Source: Lepidodermella squamata (lineage: Eukaryota; Gastrotricha). From it: a DNA stretch of 64,000 nucleotides. The notes beneath the pieces are model-generated. The model searched no databases, had not been told where the DNA came from, and saw only the letters and a program-made list of their open reading frames with translations. Positions 1 through 11,900 of this stretch are shown here, one piece after another. The number at the start of each line of letters is the position of its first letter. Position 1 is the first letter of the stretch. The stretch is from positions 1,240,001 to 1,304,000 of the forward strand of contig JBLDXI010000030.1 in the NCBI GenBank assembly GCA_047495785.1. The letters run 5' to 3'. Both the position numbers and the translations under genes were made by a program.

Positions 1-414
1 TGCAGTGGTGAATATGATGATCCGATTTCACAACATTAAATAATAGAATTAGAATCCATGGTTTGCGCGATTTCAAGTTGATGAATTATTTCGCTAATTA
101 CAAGTTGGCAGCCGACACAAGGTAGAGATTGATGCCGAGAAGTACGAACACCGCTACCATGAAAGCCATCACGTCGTATACGCGAGCGAGAGACAGTTTT
201 GGCAGACCCTTCAGCGGAACAATCTGCTCGTATTTGCCAGTTTTGTCCCGCGAAGCCACCGCCGATAACACGATTTCGTAGATGAAAATAGCCGCAGCAA
301 GGCCAGCTAGGCACAGCATGTAGTTGGCGAATAGAATTTCATGGCTGGTTTGCGGAACGCTGGCCAGGACGTTGGCTTGAGCTACTGTAAGTGATAACAA
401 CAGAGTGCAGCAGA

Positions 415-753
415 CATTGTGTTTCAAGTAGTAAGTAGCACTTTGACCGGCGCGCTGATTGGTCAATTTATTGTTGCTATGACTCCGGGATGAAACAATT
501 TAGTCGTGCAATCCACTAATAAATTGTTTCTTATTTATGCAAAAAATGACCTTGCCACACCCTCTGCACGGTTTCCATTGACCACGAGCGTAAACCCCAT
601 AATAATCGTAGCAATTTACTGCGGCAAAAAACACTTGTTGCAAAAAATTTAATGGATCGCACAACCAACATGTTTCATCCGGGAGTCATAGCAACGATCG
701 ATTGACCAATCAGCGCGCGCCCAGAAATTCTACTATTTAGCTCAAGCACAATG
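415..753. mobile_element. MITE-like inverted-repeat element inserted in channel M2
   Basis: This 339 bp element begins CATTGTGTTTCAAG and ends CTCAAGCACAATG. Its roughly 85 bp termini are imperfect inverted repeats that share the blocks GCGCGCTGATTGGTCAAT and TTGCTATGACTC. It is flanked by a 3 bp direct repeat AGA (412-414 and 754-756). Removing it plus one AGA gives a continuous M2 with exactly the residue spacing of the paralogues (five residues between the Arg and the Thr of the pore helix), so the insertion site is certain. A 3 bp target duplication would fit a PIF/Harbinger-type source, but no transposase is present. Confidence 0.85.
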
Positions 754-2030
754 AGATTGCTGGACGGTCGCTTGTCGCCGGGTCCATGAGGAAGGTTGCG
801 AAGGCCAACACAACCAGAATGTAGCAAGGGATGATCAGGTTCAACATGTAGTAGGCAGGATCTCGTCTGTAGTACAGGGTGACCTATGAGGCAAAAGGGA
901 AATTTACTTAAAGTATTTCTCTGGAACCCTCAATGGAACCCCTCGATTCGTTTGGCTGCGCCAAACTCACTCGGGTTCCAGGTCGGGGGGAAATTATATT
1001 TCTCCATGGCGTACTTCATAGGTTAATTCACTCTCACGTACCTTAGCAAAAGAGAGCTTCATATTTCGCCTCGTTCGCCACGTCAAAGTTCCAAGCGTCA
1101 TGTTTTGCGACTTGAGGTTCCAGACGCCAGCGGATAAACTTGTCGACGTTTCTACAACCATGCCGCCAAAGGCTACGAAACTCACTGGCTCGTCGAGTTG
1201 AAACGTAAAATCACACATTTGCTCATCGAATGGGAAGAGTGTCAGATCGAGCTTACATCCAGCGCGGAACACGCCAACTCGGTTCTAGTGGAAAATCAAC
1301 GTTCGATTCGGCTCGGTTGGATAGTAGACAATCTCCAACTTATCACCATACACAGGGTTGGTCAGGTAGAAATCAGTTGTTGAATTGGCGAATATGACAG
1401 AAGGCCGCCATATATCGGTTCGCTTTGTCTGAACAAGCCTCTCTTTATCATCGCTATTAGGAGCTGTATACGTGCTGTCGCAGGATGTAACAATCCATTG
1501 CAGCATCAAAGCTCCCCACAGGGCCATGCTTTGATCAGCCTGATCTATGGCAACTAGTCGATCGATGAAAAACGTAGCCCAGATTTTGGTACCAACCTCA
1601 GGCACTCTTTGCTGGCTCGATATGTATGGGCACGGCAGGATTTCTTCGATTTGAACTTTGGGCGGCACATTGCCTTCAATAACTGGCGGGATCGGGAACC
1701 CAGTCTCAGGGTCGACATCGGGCGTCGCGCCAGATGGTTTGGTACTTGTTTGCAGTTTCGAGGTGGAAATTGCTGGATTTGACGTAGGAGCAGTCTGAAT
1801 TCCGGTTGTAGTAGGTGGAGGGGTCGTAGTCACCACTTTTGACGTCGATGGGGCTTTCGTAGTTGAGGTACTGGTACTTGTGCTCGTCGAAGCTGTGGTT
1901 GTAGAGGTCGTGCTTGTTGTAGTTGTGGTCGTTGACGGTCTAGGCATTGTTGTATTTGTTCCATTAGAGAGATACCATACATTTCTGAAAATCAAAACTT
2001 TTGATTATCTCACATAGCTTTAGAGGAGGT

Positions 2031-2067
2031 TTAGGATTAGGGATTAGGGTTAGGGTTAGGACTAGGA
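2031..2067 (+). repeat. Short TTAGGG-type interstitial telomere-like tract in an A1 intron
   Basis: Degenerate units of TTAGGG and ATTAGGG occur on the plus strand just upstream of the hinge exon of the A1 channel gene. A longer tract of the same repeat sits in an intron of the neighbouring channel gene at 14795-14934. Confidence 0.85.
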
Positions 2068-3124
2068 TTTTGATTTAACTCAGATCCACAAGTGATGTTA
2101 ATTCCACATTTTTGTTACGCAACAATGAATGTGACCCAATAAAAATACATTTTACCTGGGGTTAGCCATACCTAAGAGCCACCTGTGGTAGAATCACCCA
2201 TTCAAATGGTTTCGAAACTCAAAATTTGCACTTTTCTTTTAATCACAACTGTGTAAATCGCGAATAGTTTGTTCCAGATGACACAGTCGAAATCAATCAA
2301 AAAGGGACTTCAACGGCGATTTTTTAGTCAAATTTTATAAATTAATAGAAAAGTGTCTCGAAATGACTGGGATCTTTAGATGGATCTCGGTTTAAGGTTT
2401 AGCCTAACTTAGTAAAACTTGAGGAATATTTAAGTTAGTTTCCAACATACGCCCCAAGGGATTTCAATTTGTGAACCCAGCTCAACTTACATTGAGAGAA
2501 TTGAGATTGAAGCGTTTCCACCGTTCAACCCGAAAATGGTAAGATGTGAAACAATGTCACTTCGGAAGTTCGGCAACGTGTAGAAACAGACATTGGCATT
2601 TTTGTCGGCGGGCAGGCGGCTCAGCGAAAGCTATGAGATTTTAAAGTTTCTTCATTAAGTTATACTGGAAATGCTTCAGAGAGATTACTCTTATGAATTG
2701 TGTTTGGGGGCCTTGAAAGTAAAGTCGATAGCGAGCTACGCCCGATGCATCGAACAGTGTAGTATCACCACAGCCGGGTGCTGTCGAAGTTCCATTGAAA
2801 GGCACTGCTGTTTTTTGCGAAACAGGCGAGCTGATATCGCTACCGTAGAACTCGCCAGCATTGAGCCCTAACTTCTGCCAGTAATATGGCCCAATCGTAG
2901 TTGAGAGGCTGTCATGTATAGTGCCGTTATTCATACTCTCTTCAAGCATAATGAGTTCAACAAAATGCAATAAAAACATTAGACTAGTTAAACCTAATTT
3001 GTTCTGCCAGGCTATCACTGCATCACCGTAATTTTCAAGAATAGGCGTAAATCCGAGCCAAGCTTGCGATCCGTCGGTTTTGTATCGAACTTCAAAGTCC
3101 ATCTCGAAGCGCATTGGTTTGCCC

Positions 3125-4400
3125 CAGCATTGATAGCCACAAAGCTATAGTCAAAGGCAATAAATCCTCCCTTATTATCGAAGTTGAGTCGCCTATCGCC
3201 TAACGCCTAATACTGACATTTACAACTTCTTATCGATAAAAATTTGAGCCTGAAGCCCTCATGGTTAAAGCATGGTTAAAGTAATCAAAAATGGCAGATT
3301 TTCGCGCCATTTTGTTCCTCCATTCGTATTCTTGCATCGCTCTTAGGTATAGTATTCTTCTACGGCTAAGAACATGAGTCCAGAATGGGCACTCCCAACT
3401 TCGCTTCTGAAGCCTCTTCAGGCAGCTGAAGTGCGCGAAGTTTGGGGGGAATGAGGGGTATCGTACCCCCAGTTCGGCAGGCAAAAAGGGAAAACCCCCG
3501 ACCAAACCACAGGGGACCATTTGGTCATAAAACATGGGCCCGAAAATACCCCTACTTCGAGGATCCTACTTCGTGCACTGTTATGCAATTCTAACGTCAC
3601 TCATCCCATTTTAGATTCATGATCGAGCCTCGTGCTAATGGAACTCAGGCTCACCCATTGAAACTTTCGACCGACTGAAACTCACCCACTATGTGTCTCT
3701 TGAAACTTAAAATGTAATTAAATATTCCACTGCTTTCAGCTGCTAATCGACCACCGTCGAAAACTGCGTTTCGAAATCGAGCCATGACAGTGCGCGGAGT
3801 AGAACTGTCTAGCCGGGGACAACTCGTTCTGCCACTCAACATATGGTCACAAAAAATCGCTCGCGCTCGCGCTGGCTCGCAAACTCCTTCATTTCATCTA
3901 TTTTATTATTTATGTGACAATACGAGCACCAGCGAGCTTTTTATGAGAACGTTGGCGTATTTTTGATGCAGCAAAATGAAGACAATAACGATTTTATGAG
4001 TCAGATGCAACTGCGAGGGCAGCGAGCTTTAGCTGACGATATTTTTGGAAAATGATCACTGAAAAGCGCCTATGGCATATCGTTTGGTTAAGTTAACAAT
4101 ATTTTTGCGCCGCCTAAATGTACTAGAAACTAGAATTTTGTGCTTTAGAAGGCATTTTTCAATCAAAACCTATTGAGGCAATGAAAACGCATTGTTCACA
4201 AATCTGACAATAATCATAGCAATGGTAAAGGCGAGCGAAGCTCCAACTCAGCTCCGTCATTTTTCGCAAAATCAATAGATAAGGGTCTAGGAAATAATCT
4301 CCTGTGTAGTCAACCTGACGCAAGCAAAGGCCGTATTAAGCTTTTGAGGGCCCCTGAGCACTTCTTTCGGGGGCCCTTCAATAATATTCAAGAATTTTAC
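3125..4400. other. Stretch without a recognisable gene inside A1
   Basis: Between the downstream ectodomain unit and the exons of the upstream unit there is about 1.3 kb in which I see no exon, transposase or clear terminal repeat. The second ectodomain unit lacks the N-terminal portion that the first unit has, so part of this stretch may be decayed exon sequence. Confidence 0.4.
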
Positions 4401-6354
4401 CATAATCTTTATTTTCCTGCTGCCGCTTGGAATACTGGCGTTGGTGAGGACGTAGACGCCATTCGAGTTCCAGGAAGTGTCCAAGAACGCATTCGCAACG
4501 GTGTCCGGGATGCTTGCATCAAAACTTCCCATAGTTGAGTGCTGGGTGGGGCCGCCCATGCCGTCAGGTAGTTGAAGCGAGTAGAAATCAGGCGATCGGG
4601 GTATCGTCGTAGTAAGTTGCCACGTATAGCTATATCAATCAACAATCAATATCAGTTTCCCGTCGCACAACAGGAAATGTAATCAACTTACAATTTTCTG
4701 ATCAAAACGTCACCATCCGCTCCGTATATTCCGATGAAATTTGCGTGAATCTCCATCTGGTATAGCAACGTGGCGAAATCCGTAATGTTTATATCAGTGA
4801 AGCAAGTCGCAGCGGGTAGAAATGTCGAATCGGAAATAGGAATAAGGCTCACCTATAGAAAATCGAGTTCTGTAATGTAAAATGTTATGTTTACAGACGA
4901 CATACGTTCAATTTGGAGCCAACTGCCTGAAGAACCATGCGATAGTTGGACGTGCCCGATGCGTTAAGAATCGCACTACTGCCACATCCTGGCTGAGATG
5001 CGACTAAGTTAGGAAAAGGCATTGCGGTGTTATTTGTGCTGATCATGGGCCAAACTGGAGAGTAGTTTGCGTAAAGTTTCCCGCCAGCTTCCAATTTCTG
5101 CCACAATGATAGCCCGAAACCGTATTTCGAAAACGTATTGTAGTCCGGAACCAGATTACTGGTCTTACCTGACAAAAAAAGAATTCCTTTCAGAGTAGAA
5201 GATTGGAATTTTACCGAAAAGGGGGTATAGATAAGGATCCCCCCTTTCCCCTTACATCTCTAAGTTGAGCCAGGAAACAAAACGTAAGGGTCCCCCCTGT
5301 GGTTAGGCTTCGTGCCCTAGGGCTCGATGCAGGGACAGTCCCCCTTCCTCCCCCGCCATCTTCGACACTGATTCCTCTAGTTCGGAAAATTATTCAATTT
5401 TCAAGTCCCACAAAACCGATGTTAATAGAAAACTTACCCAGCTCAATACTGGAGGGTTGAGAGAAGAAAAAGGCAAACCAAGCGCTGGAATTGGTAGGTT
5501 TGTACCGCACTAACACTTCGAATTCAATTCGCAATGGGTACATGTCCTCACTGACGCGTGGCCCAGGCATCATAGTCCCGGCACCCGTTGAACGGCTGGT
5601 GTTGTTCATCGAATTTATCTGATACCCATCGGCCACGGGTGTTATCGAAAAACTTGAAACAGTCGTCACGTTAGCTCTTCCGCTAACACTGCTGTTCGTT
5701 TTATCGAATGAATAGTTTCGAATGAATCGCGGTTTTCCGGCGAAGGCACTTGGGAGTGGCACGAAATCCGTCAAAGGGACAGGTTCAATCAACTGGGTCC
5801 ATACAAAAACTGGAATGGGAAACTAAAAACTGAGAGTTACCATGTCATATTGTACCAACCTGAAGCCGCAGTTGAAACAATAACCAGGAATCTTAACGTG
5901 AAATCTAACTGGAGCATTGCCTGCAAACTTTTTCTAGCTGATTCTGCGACGCAAAACAAAAACGAATAGTTGGGGTCTAATGTGAAAATTTTTTTGTTCC
6001 GCCCTCGCACAGCGACGCCATTAGCTGACTGCTGATAACAGCTAATTGCTGCCCAGGAGTCAAGTCGACCGACGACGCGATACAAAAAAGCTTTGTCTGT
6101 TGTCTCCAATAATTTTATATCGTGCATTCGCGAATTCAGTAATCATGAAGTCGAGCTCAATTCCCCAAATTAGTCCCTAAATTTACAGGTCGAAGTAATC
6201 TTCACAATACAGCATGATATTTCAAGACTCTTCAGTTCCCGAGGGGTGCCTTTCCACTGCAAAGGACATCTATTCAGAGATGCTAGATAGGTACTTTTAT
6301 TAATCAGGAGAGTGAAGTCACCTGGATTCATGACAGAAATAGATCTCAATCAAG

Positions 6355-8718
6355 TTAAGTGAAAATTGAAATCCGTCTATTTTTCCTGAATAACGCCGAT
6401 TTAGTACAAATACCGTACGCAACCACACTAGACGTTGTTATCGAGTAAACAAGCCCACCGTAAGCCATTACGCTCTGCTGCAATGACGTCTGCGTTGACG
6501 GCACAATGAACGACGTCACAACTACGCAGGCGAATGTGAACAGCGAGTTGATGACGCACAGTCGGGCCGTCATAAATTCAGCATTCATCCCAGGCGGCGG
6601 CAGCATGCGTCGAACCTCGTAAGAAAACAACGATCCGAAAAGTAGCAGAAGTCCGTGAATAGCCAAAATAGCGCCTAGCCAATTATCTTGTCCGTTAGAT
6701 TGGCAAAACGCTGTCCCTATGTCATAATACAGATCCTGTGTAGCATCGAATGCAATTCTGGAAACTTCCAAGCCAACTGCCATGGGAGAAACGAGCAGCC
6801 ATGCTGTTAGAATCACTAAGTTGAAAAGTAGAAAAATCACTGTTCCCCAGGTGATGAACACATTTGGCCGCCATTTAAGGACAATCCTGTGAAAGGAGGC
6901 GGTAGAAAGTCTCGAGGCGACTCGATGTTCTGTATTATCTTGAACGGACCCTCTCTTGCTTTCGAAGTGGGACACGCGTCTTTGGCTGTATCTGCGTGAA
7001 TTTCGAGCATGTTGGGTTACGCGGCGCAAGGCGCTGTTCTCCCCGGACAGCTCCATCATTAAAATTCTTGCGAAGGAGTTGCCGTTCATTAGGGACACGC
7101 CAATTACAGCGATTGCAATTCTCGAATTGCACAGGATGACACTTGGGCTGTCATTCAAGTTCAAGGTAACTGAAATCACGCACGCGACATTGATTGTAAA
7201 AGCTCCTAAGAACATGAGGTGATTAGCAACCTTGTCATTATGATCCCCTCCTATGCTTTTCGCATTGATGAACATGAAAATGAACTGGATAAGGGTTACG
7301 GCAATCGCTAGGCCGAGGACAACGTAGAAAGACACGATGGGATACGAGTAGTATCTGCGAACAACTGTTGAGAGATCTTTCGGGGGTTTCTTCGACCTTG
7401 TATTCCACTCGATCGAGCTCAGTTGTTGGATTTGCATTTGATCCCCGAAAAATTCCATTCGATGGGTCAGCTTCAAAGTCCCATTGGCGAACTGAGCCGC
7501 CCAAAATGGCTCAGAGTCGTACTCTAGCCGTTTGGAATAATAGATTCGACCTGTTCTCAGGCCTCGGAAATCCGCTGCAGCAGCGCTTGAGTTCAGAACT
7601 TGACCAACTAACTCTGGTTTCTCCAAAAAGTCTCTTAGTGAAGAGCTGAAATTAGAGTTCAATCGTCGATCAGCCTTGTCTAGGGCCAGAAGTCCCGCCA
7701 TTACTGCATCGTGGCAGGTATGTCTCAGGGCATAATCGAGGTAGCGGCTCTGATTCGTAGCAACATCAAGAGCTTTGTCGAATTCTCGAAAATCATAACC
7801 AAGCTCCGATTTGCCATTCGGAACTACAGCACTGTAGAAAAATCCTACCCAATAGATTATTTTGAACTGCTCAATCAGGACTGCCGTTGGACAGCCAGGG
7901 ATTGCAACGGCGTTTGGTTGGAAAAAAGCCAGGGACGGTATCACAAAAGCGAAATTCGACCCTGTTATACCAGCCTTATAGCTCATACACAACAATTTTG
8001 CAAGCATCACAAGGTTAACTGAGGCGAAAATGACTATTCGGGAGTTCGAGTCTAGAACCTCTTGCAGAAGGTCGTTATCTATGTCCAACACCCCAGCAAA
8101 CATGGTGAATCGAAAGCCGATTTTGATACCCTCGACAAACAAAGCTTGTGACGATAGAACTTCATTCGGTTGTATTAGGTTCGTTATCACTGCACCCTCG
8201 CGCCACAAACCGACATTCCGAGCGAAATAAGCTAAGGATATGATCATTTTCTCAACGGGTGTTGCAATTTTGTACAGATTTGGGTAGTTCTTCCGATCCG
8301 CGGTGAACATTGGGCCGTTGCAACCGATCGCAAATTGAACCATGTTGAGCTCTCGAAAAATGCGACTTGTGGATTGGCAATTCACTACTGTTCCTATTAT
8401 AGCTGGTGAGAGGTAGATTCCAGATGCCATGTAGGCTTCAGAATTCTTCATGTAGCCGTCGTAGAACTGAAGGAACTGTCTCGGAGAGTCGATTGCGATA
8501 GGCCCTTCATTCACAATGCTAACATCGATGTGGTAATCGGGCAAGTACTCGGTTTGATTGTTGAAGAGGTCAACTGTTAACTTTATAGCAGCAGCACAGG
8601 TTCGGCCGTCCATAGTTTCTGGGGCAGGTCGAAATGCAAGCAATTTCAGCACATGAGGCTTTCTAACTTGGGCATCAGCTGCCATCAGGAGAAACGTGAG
8701 TTTCAAAAGCATCTTCAT
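6355..8718 (-). CDS. Class C GPCR, GABA-B receptor-like (copy 1), intronless
   Basis: A 787-residue single-exon frame. Residues 1-16 form a signal peptide. About residues 20-450 are a Venus-flytrap ligand-binding domain of the ANF/GABA-B type (motifs PHVLKLLAFRPAPETMDGR near the start and QFAIGCNGPMFTADR in the middle). From about residue 460 seven hydrophobic helices follow, with the GABA-B-like helix 6 region NAEFMTARLCVINSLFTF and a short basic tail. Family members signal through G proteins after ligand closes the flytrap; subunits often dimerise. There is no obvious long C-terminal coiled coil. No intron is seen although neighbours have several, so a retroposed origin is possible. The next gene upstream on the same strand ends 208 bp before this ATG, and channel A1 starts 437 bp beyond the stop; that gap shows no gene. 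A broken paralogue lies at 59686-62092. Confidence 0.85.
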   Translation of the reverse strand: MKMLLKLTFLLMAADAQVRKPHVLKLLAFRPAPETMDGRTCAAAIKLTVDLFNNQTEYLPDYHIDVSIVNEGPIAIDSPRQFLQFYDGYMKNSEAYMASGIYLSPAIIGTVVNCQSTSRIFRELNMVQFAIGCNGPMFTADRKNYPNLYKIATPVEKMIISLAYFARNVGLWREGAVITNLIQPNEVLSSQALFVEGIKIGFRFTMFAGVLDIDNDLLQEVLDSNSRIVIFASVNLVMLAKLLCMSYKAGITGSNFAFVIPSLAFFQPNAVAIPGCPTAVLIEQFKIIYWVGFFYSAVVPNGKSELGYDFREFDKALDVATNQSRYLDYALRHTCHDAVMAGLLALDKADRRLNSNFSSSLRDFLEKPELVGQVLNSSAAAADFRGLRTGRIYYSKRLEYDSEPFWAAQFANGTLKLTHRMEFFGDQMQIQQLSSIEWNTRSKKPPKDLSTVVRRYYSYPIVSFYVVLGLAIAVTLIQFIFMFINAKSIGGDHNDKVANHLMFLGAFTINVACVISVTLNLNDSPSVILCNSRIAIAVIGVSLMNGNSFARILMMELSGENSALRRVTQHARNSRRYSQRRVSHFESKRGSVQDNTEHRVASRLSTASFHRIVLKWRPNVFITWGTVIFLLFNLVILTAWLLVSPMAVGLEVSRIAFDATQDLYYDIGTAFCQSNGQDNWLGAILAIHGLLLLFGSLFSYEVRRMLPPPGMNAEFMTARLCVINSLFTFACVVVTSFIVPSTQTSLQQSVMAYGGLVYSITTSSVVAYGICTKSALFRKNRRISIFT

Positions 8719-8926
8719 TTTAATGAAATTTATCGAACGACGAACTGCGGCTTTATGTTGAAGGAAAGAAACTCGAGATGGGACTAATTACGCGCGCATT
8801 CTTTTCGACGAAATATCACGAGTTGACTAGTGCATTGCATTTCGCTAATGATATGGACCAAAAACAGACACATCGGTATGAGGAAAATTTATTCAACGAC
8901 GCATTTTTCTAGGAATAATCGAATGC

Positions 8927-11900
8927 TCAATCTTCGGCAACCTTCGGGGGTAGTCCCTGCTTGAGCCTCCTCACGTAGGCGTTAGCCCATTCACGAATAA
9001 GACCCTAAAACACAACAACAGAAATATGAGAATCTCAACGTTGATGAAGCAAATTTCTTACATCGCAATACAAAATTGTGCTCTCCATTTTGTCAAGTAG
9101 AGGCTGAAGCACTTCGTCCCGAACTAGCAGGTAGGAAACCTCATCAGGCGCTGGAGGGATCACCCTAGCATCTCTAGGTACCAGCAACCTTCGGTAGAGA
9201 TATATGAAGATCGACGAGATTAATTTAAGGTTCTCCTTCGATACAGGATCCGGTTCGACCGGGGTGAGGCCGTAATCGACTGGGTTAAGCAAAATCGTCC
9301 ATACTAGGCCACGGGCTAGGAAGTACATAATGATTAGCAGCATCGCCTCTCGAGTTCCAATATTTTTAGTCCTGCCGTTCGAATCGAAACGTAGCAGCTT
9401 CTTTTCGATTGCCCAAAATTCTTCGGGCGGGAATAATTGTCCATCCTTTATCAGGGCGAAAAGATGCGACCTTCGATGGGTACCCAAAACTCCAGCATCG
9501 GGCTGTGGAAAATTGAAAAATATTAAAATTTTGAATACTAGATTTTTGTTAGGAAAAGCAAAGCAGTTACAATGCTGCCTGTGATATGGTAAGTTAGCTC
9601 CAGGATGTAGTTTTCAATTTTCTGCGTCGATTCTTCGATTTGCTCGGGCGTTGGAGGCTCGATAGGATTGCCTTGTTGATCATAGGTTATTTCAGTGGGA
9701 GGAGGCAGGAAGGGGTATAAAGCACGACTCAGATCGTGGCTATCCTCGGCGACGAGTGAACGAAGGTGGTGCAGCAGCGGCTGCCAAGGCTGTTTTTAAT
9801 TTAATTTAAAATTATTTCAAAATTGTCAAAAAAATTCTACTGCTGCCTTGCGCTTCATTCACTCGATCCCGAGAGCCTGCTGAGACAAAGTGCAAAAAGC
9901 AGATTTTTGTGCGATGATTTCTTTTAAGGAGGAGTTTTTATAGAATATGACTGCTAGCCTACCTGGATATAGGTCATTTGAAAGATAATATTTTCAGTGA
10001 GGTAAATGAGCTCTTGCAGGGCCTCAGGCGAGTCACGAAACGCAAGGCGCAAGTCAATTGCATTTGGCGAGACGAGGGTTTGTAAAAGTTGGTACATCTC
10101 AGAGTCAGGCTACAATTGACCAAAAGGCTATCAAAATTTCACTAGTGAAAGTAACTGAAAGCTTACGTCAAGGTAGATGCGATGAACCCCGGCAATAATT
10201 TCGCGAATAATAATTTCAAACGCGATGATATCATCGAATTCAACTTTGTCGGTTTTGTACACTTTTCCTTTCTGAAAAAAATTCAGAATAAATCGGATAA
10301 AATAGACTGAAATGACGCTCACCGTTGCAGCCGAAGCTTTCATGCTTCCGATAAACCACGCAACGTAGAAAAAATGACGCATTTTGATGGCAACGCGGTC
10401 TTTCTTCCACCAAGTGTCGCCAGCGTTCCAGTCAATCTCGCTAACCTTCGCTTGTTGTACCTCTCTGCGGCGATCTGTAAATGATCAAATGTTCATTTTT
10501 GAACTAAAAGTTTGGGATTTTTAAATTTGCAATTTCCCCCGAATTTTATGGGAATTTTCCCAAAATTTTTAGTGTTCGGTGAAACTCGTTAAAGCAAAAA
10601 GTCACGCATGGTCACCTTCATAGCACGATTTATTGGCGAATCAAAAAAAGCACAGCGACTAAGCTAATTATTCAGAGGCAAGCACACATTCTATCACTAA
10701 ATTTAGCCCACAATTTTTTCAGTCCTCTGACTTGCGGCTCTTCATCACTCGTCCTCGTCGCTATCACTGCGCAGATTATCAGCTTCGAAATACTCGTAAA
10801 CTATGTGCGGGACATGGTCTGTTTGTTTATAATAATACAAACAAAATCAGTAAATCATGAGCCTTAATCAACTACACATTAATAACTACGGCCAGAAGGT
10901 GACACAAATGCGTGGGGTTTTTTGCGTTGTTTTTTTTACCACTCACCTTTTGGTAGACTCAGCGGGTCGACCTCCAACGCAGCCTGATCGCCGAATCCCT
11001 GCATCATCGGCGAGCTGGCAGCCATCATCGGAGCAGCCATAGTTACTTCTTTCTTCGAGCTGCGTTTCTGGCTACCGCCGCCAAATGATGGCATCATGAA
11101 TCGATTTGAAGCACTGGCAGATTTCGACGAATTCATTTGCTGCATCTGCTCCTGCATTTGTTGCAGCATCTCCTGTTGTTCCTTCAACTGCTGTTGTAAT
11201 CGTCGATCGGCAGACGACGAGCCTTGGCTCATTTGGGTCATTTGGTTCATGGCCATGTTAGAGTTCATTTGGCCCATGTTACCGTGACCGTGACCGTGAC
11301 CATGGCATCCGTGATGACCTAAAAACAATAAGGATAGACTTAGATTTTTTATCAAAATCCGATAAAATGTGGTCGAACGTGGGAAATCCAAAATATCCCA
11401 TTTTCATTCCGACTACGGTTTTGTACCAATTTTCTGATTCCCAGGAGCACAAATGTGAAACTATCGATTTAGTTGATAGATTTATCTTTTCGGTAGCAAA
11501 GACATAATCTTAGTCCGACCATTCCCAACTCAAAATCTCTACCTTTCAGTTAGAGAGCTCATTATAAGGAAACATACCGTGTCTGTGCTTTTTGCCAGCG
11601 ATCTGAACGATAGCCGGTCGATGGGCAACCGTAGCTTGCCCGCAGTTCGCCAAACCAGGCTGCGGGGCTGGGTTAGTCACAGCACTTAACAGCGCTTGCT
11701 GCATAACCATCTGCTGCATCTGGTAACTCTGCATCATCATCATCTCCATAAGATCCTGGTACTTATCCCCCATTCCTGGTCCTTGAATCGCAGCTATAGG
11801 CTGAGGGGCTGGCTGGGGTGGCGGAGGCGGCGGCTCTGGAATAGCGATAACTGGTACCACAGGTGCCCTTGGTGTTGGTATAGTTGGCGGGGCTACAGTC

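Larger units (their letters stand above)
98..5917 (-). pseudogene. Pentameric ligand-gated channel with large repeated ectodomain (copy A1), decayed
   Basis: The gene starts with a signal peptide (ATG at 5915-5917, hydrophobic LRFLVIVSTAASG). Ectodomain exons follow near 5440-5793, 4912-5170, 4690-4858 and 4404-4640, with a second related unit near 2650-3120; both units share an F-E-V-x-x-R-Y-K and S-x-A-W-x-x-F pattern and a PGCG motif. A Thr/Ser-rich hinge (about 1800-1960) joins a Cys-loop channel: C-x13-C at about 1215-1260, M1 near 800-850, M2-M3 in 200-415, M4 ending in GINLYLVSAANL and TAA at 98-100. The M1 exon is preceded by a GT-AG intron of about 140 bp. Two lesions break it: an in-frame TAG at 1285-1287 where paralogues have Trp, and a transposon inside M2 (415-753). 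M2 begins Asp-Arg, as in cation channels, not the Pro-Ala-Arg of anion channels. Exon limits in the ectodomain are approximate. Confidence 0.75.

Noticed and set aside
415-753. Reading the M2 insertion as an ordinary intron
   Set aside because: No GT-AG or GC-AG pair at the ends restores the frame; the inverted ends and 3 bp duplication identify a transposable element.
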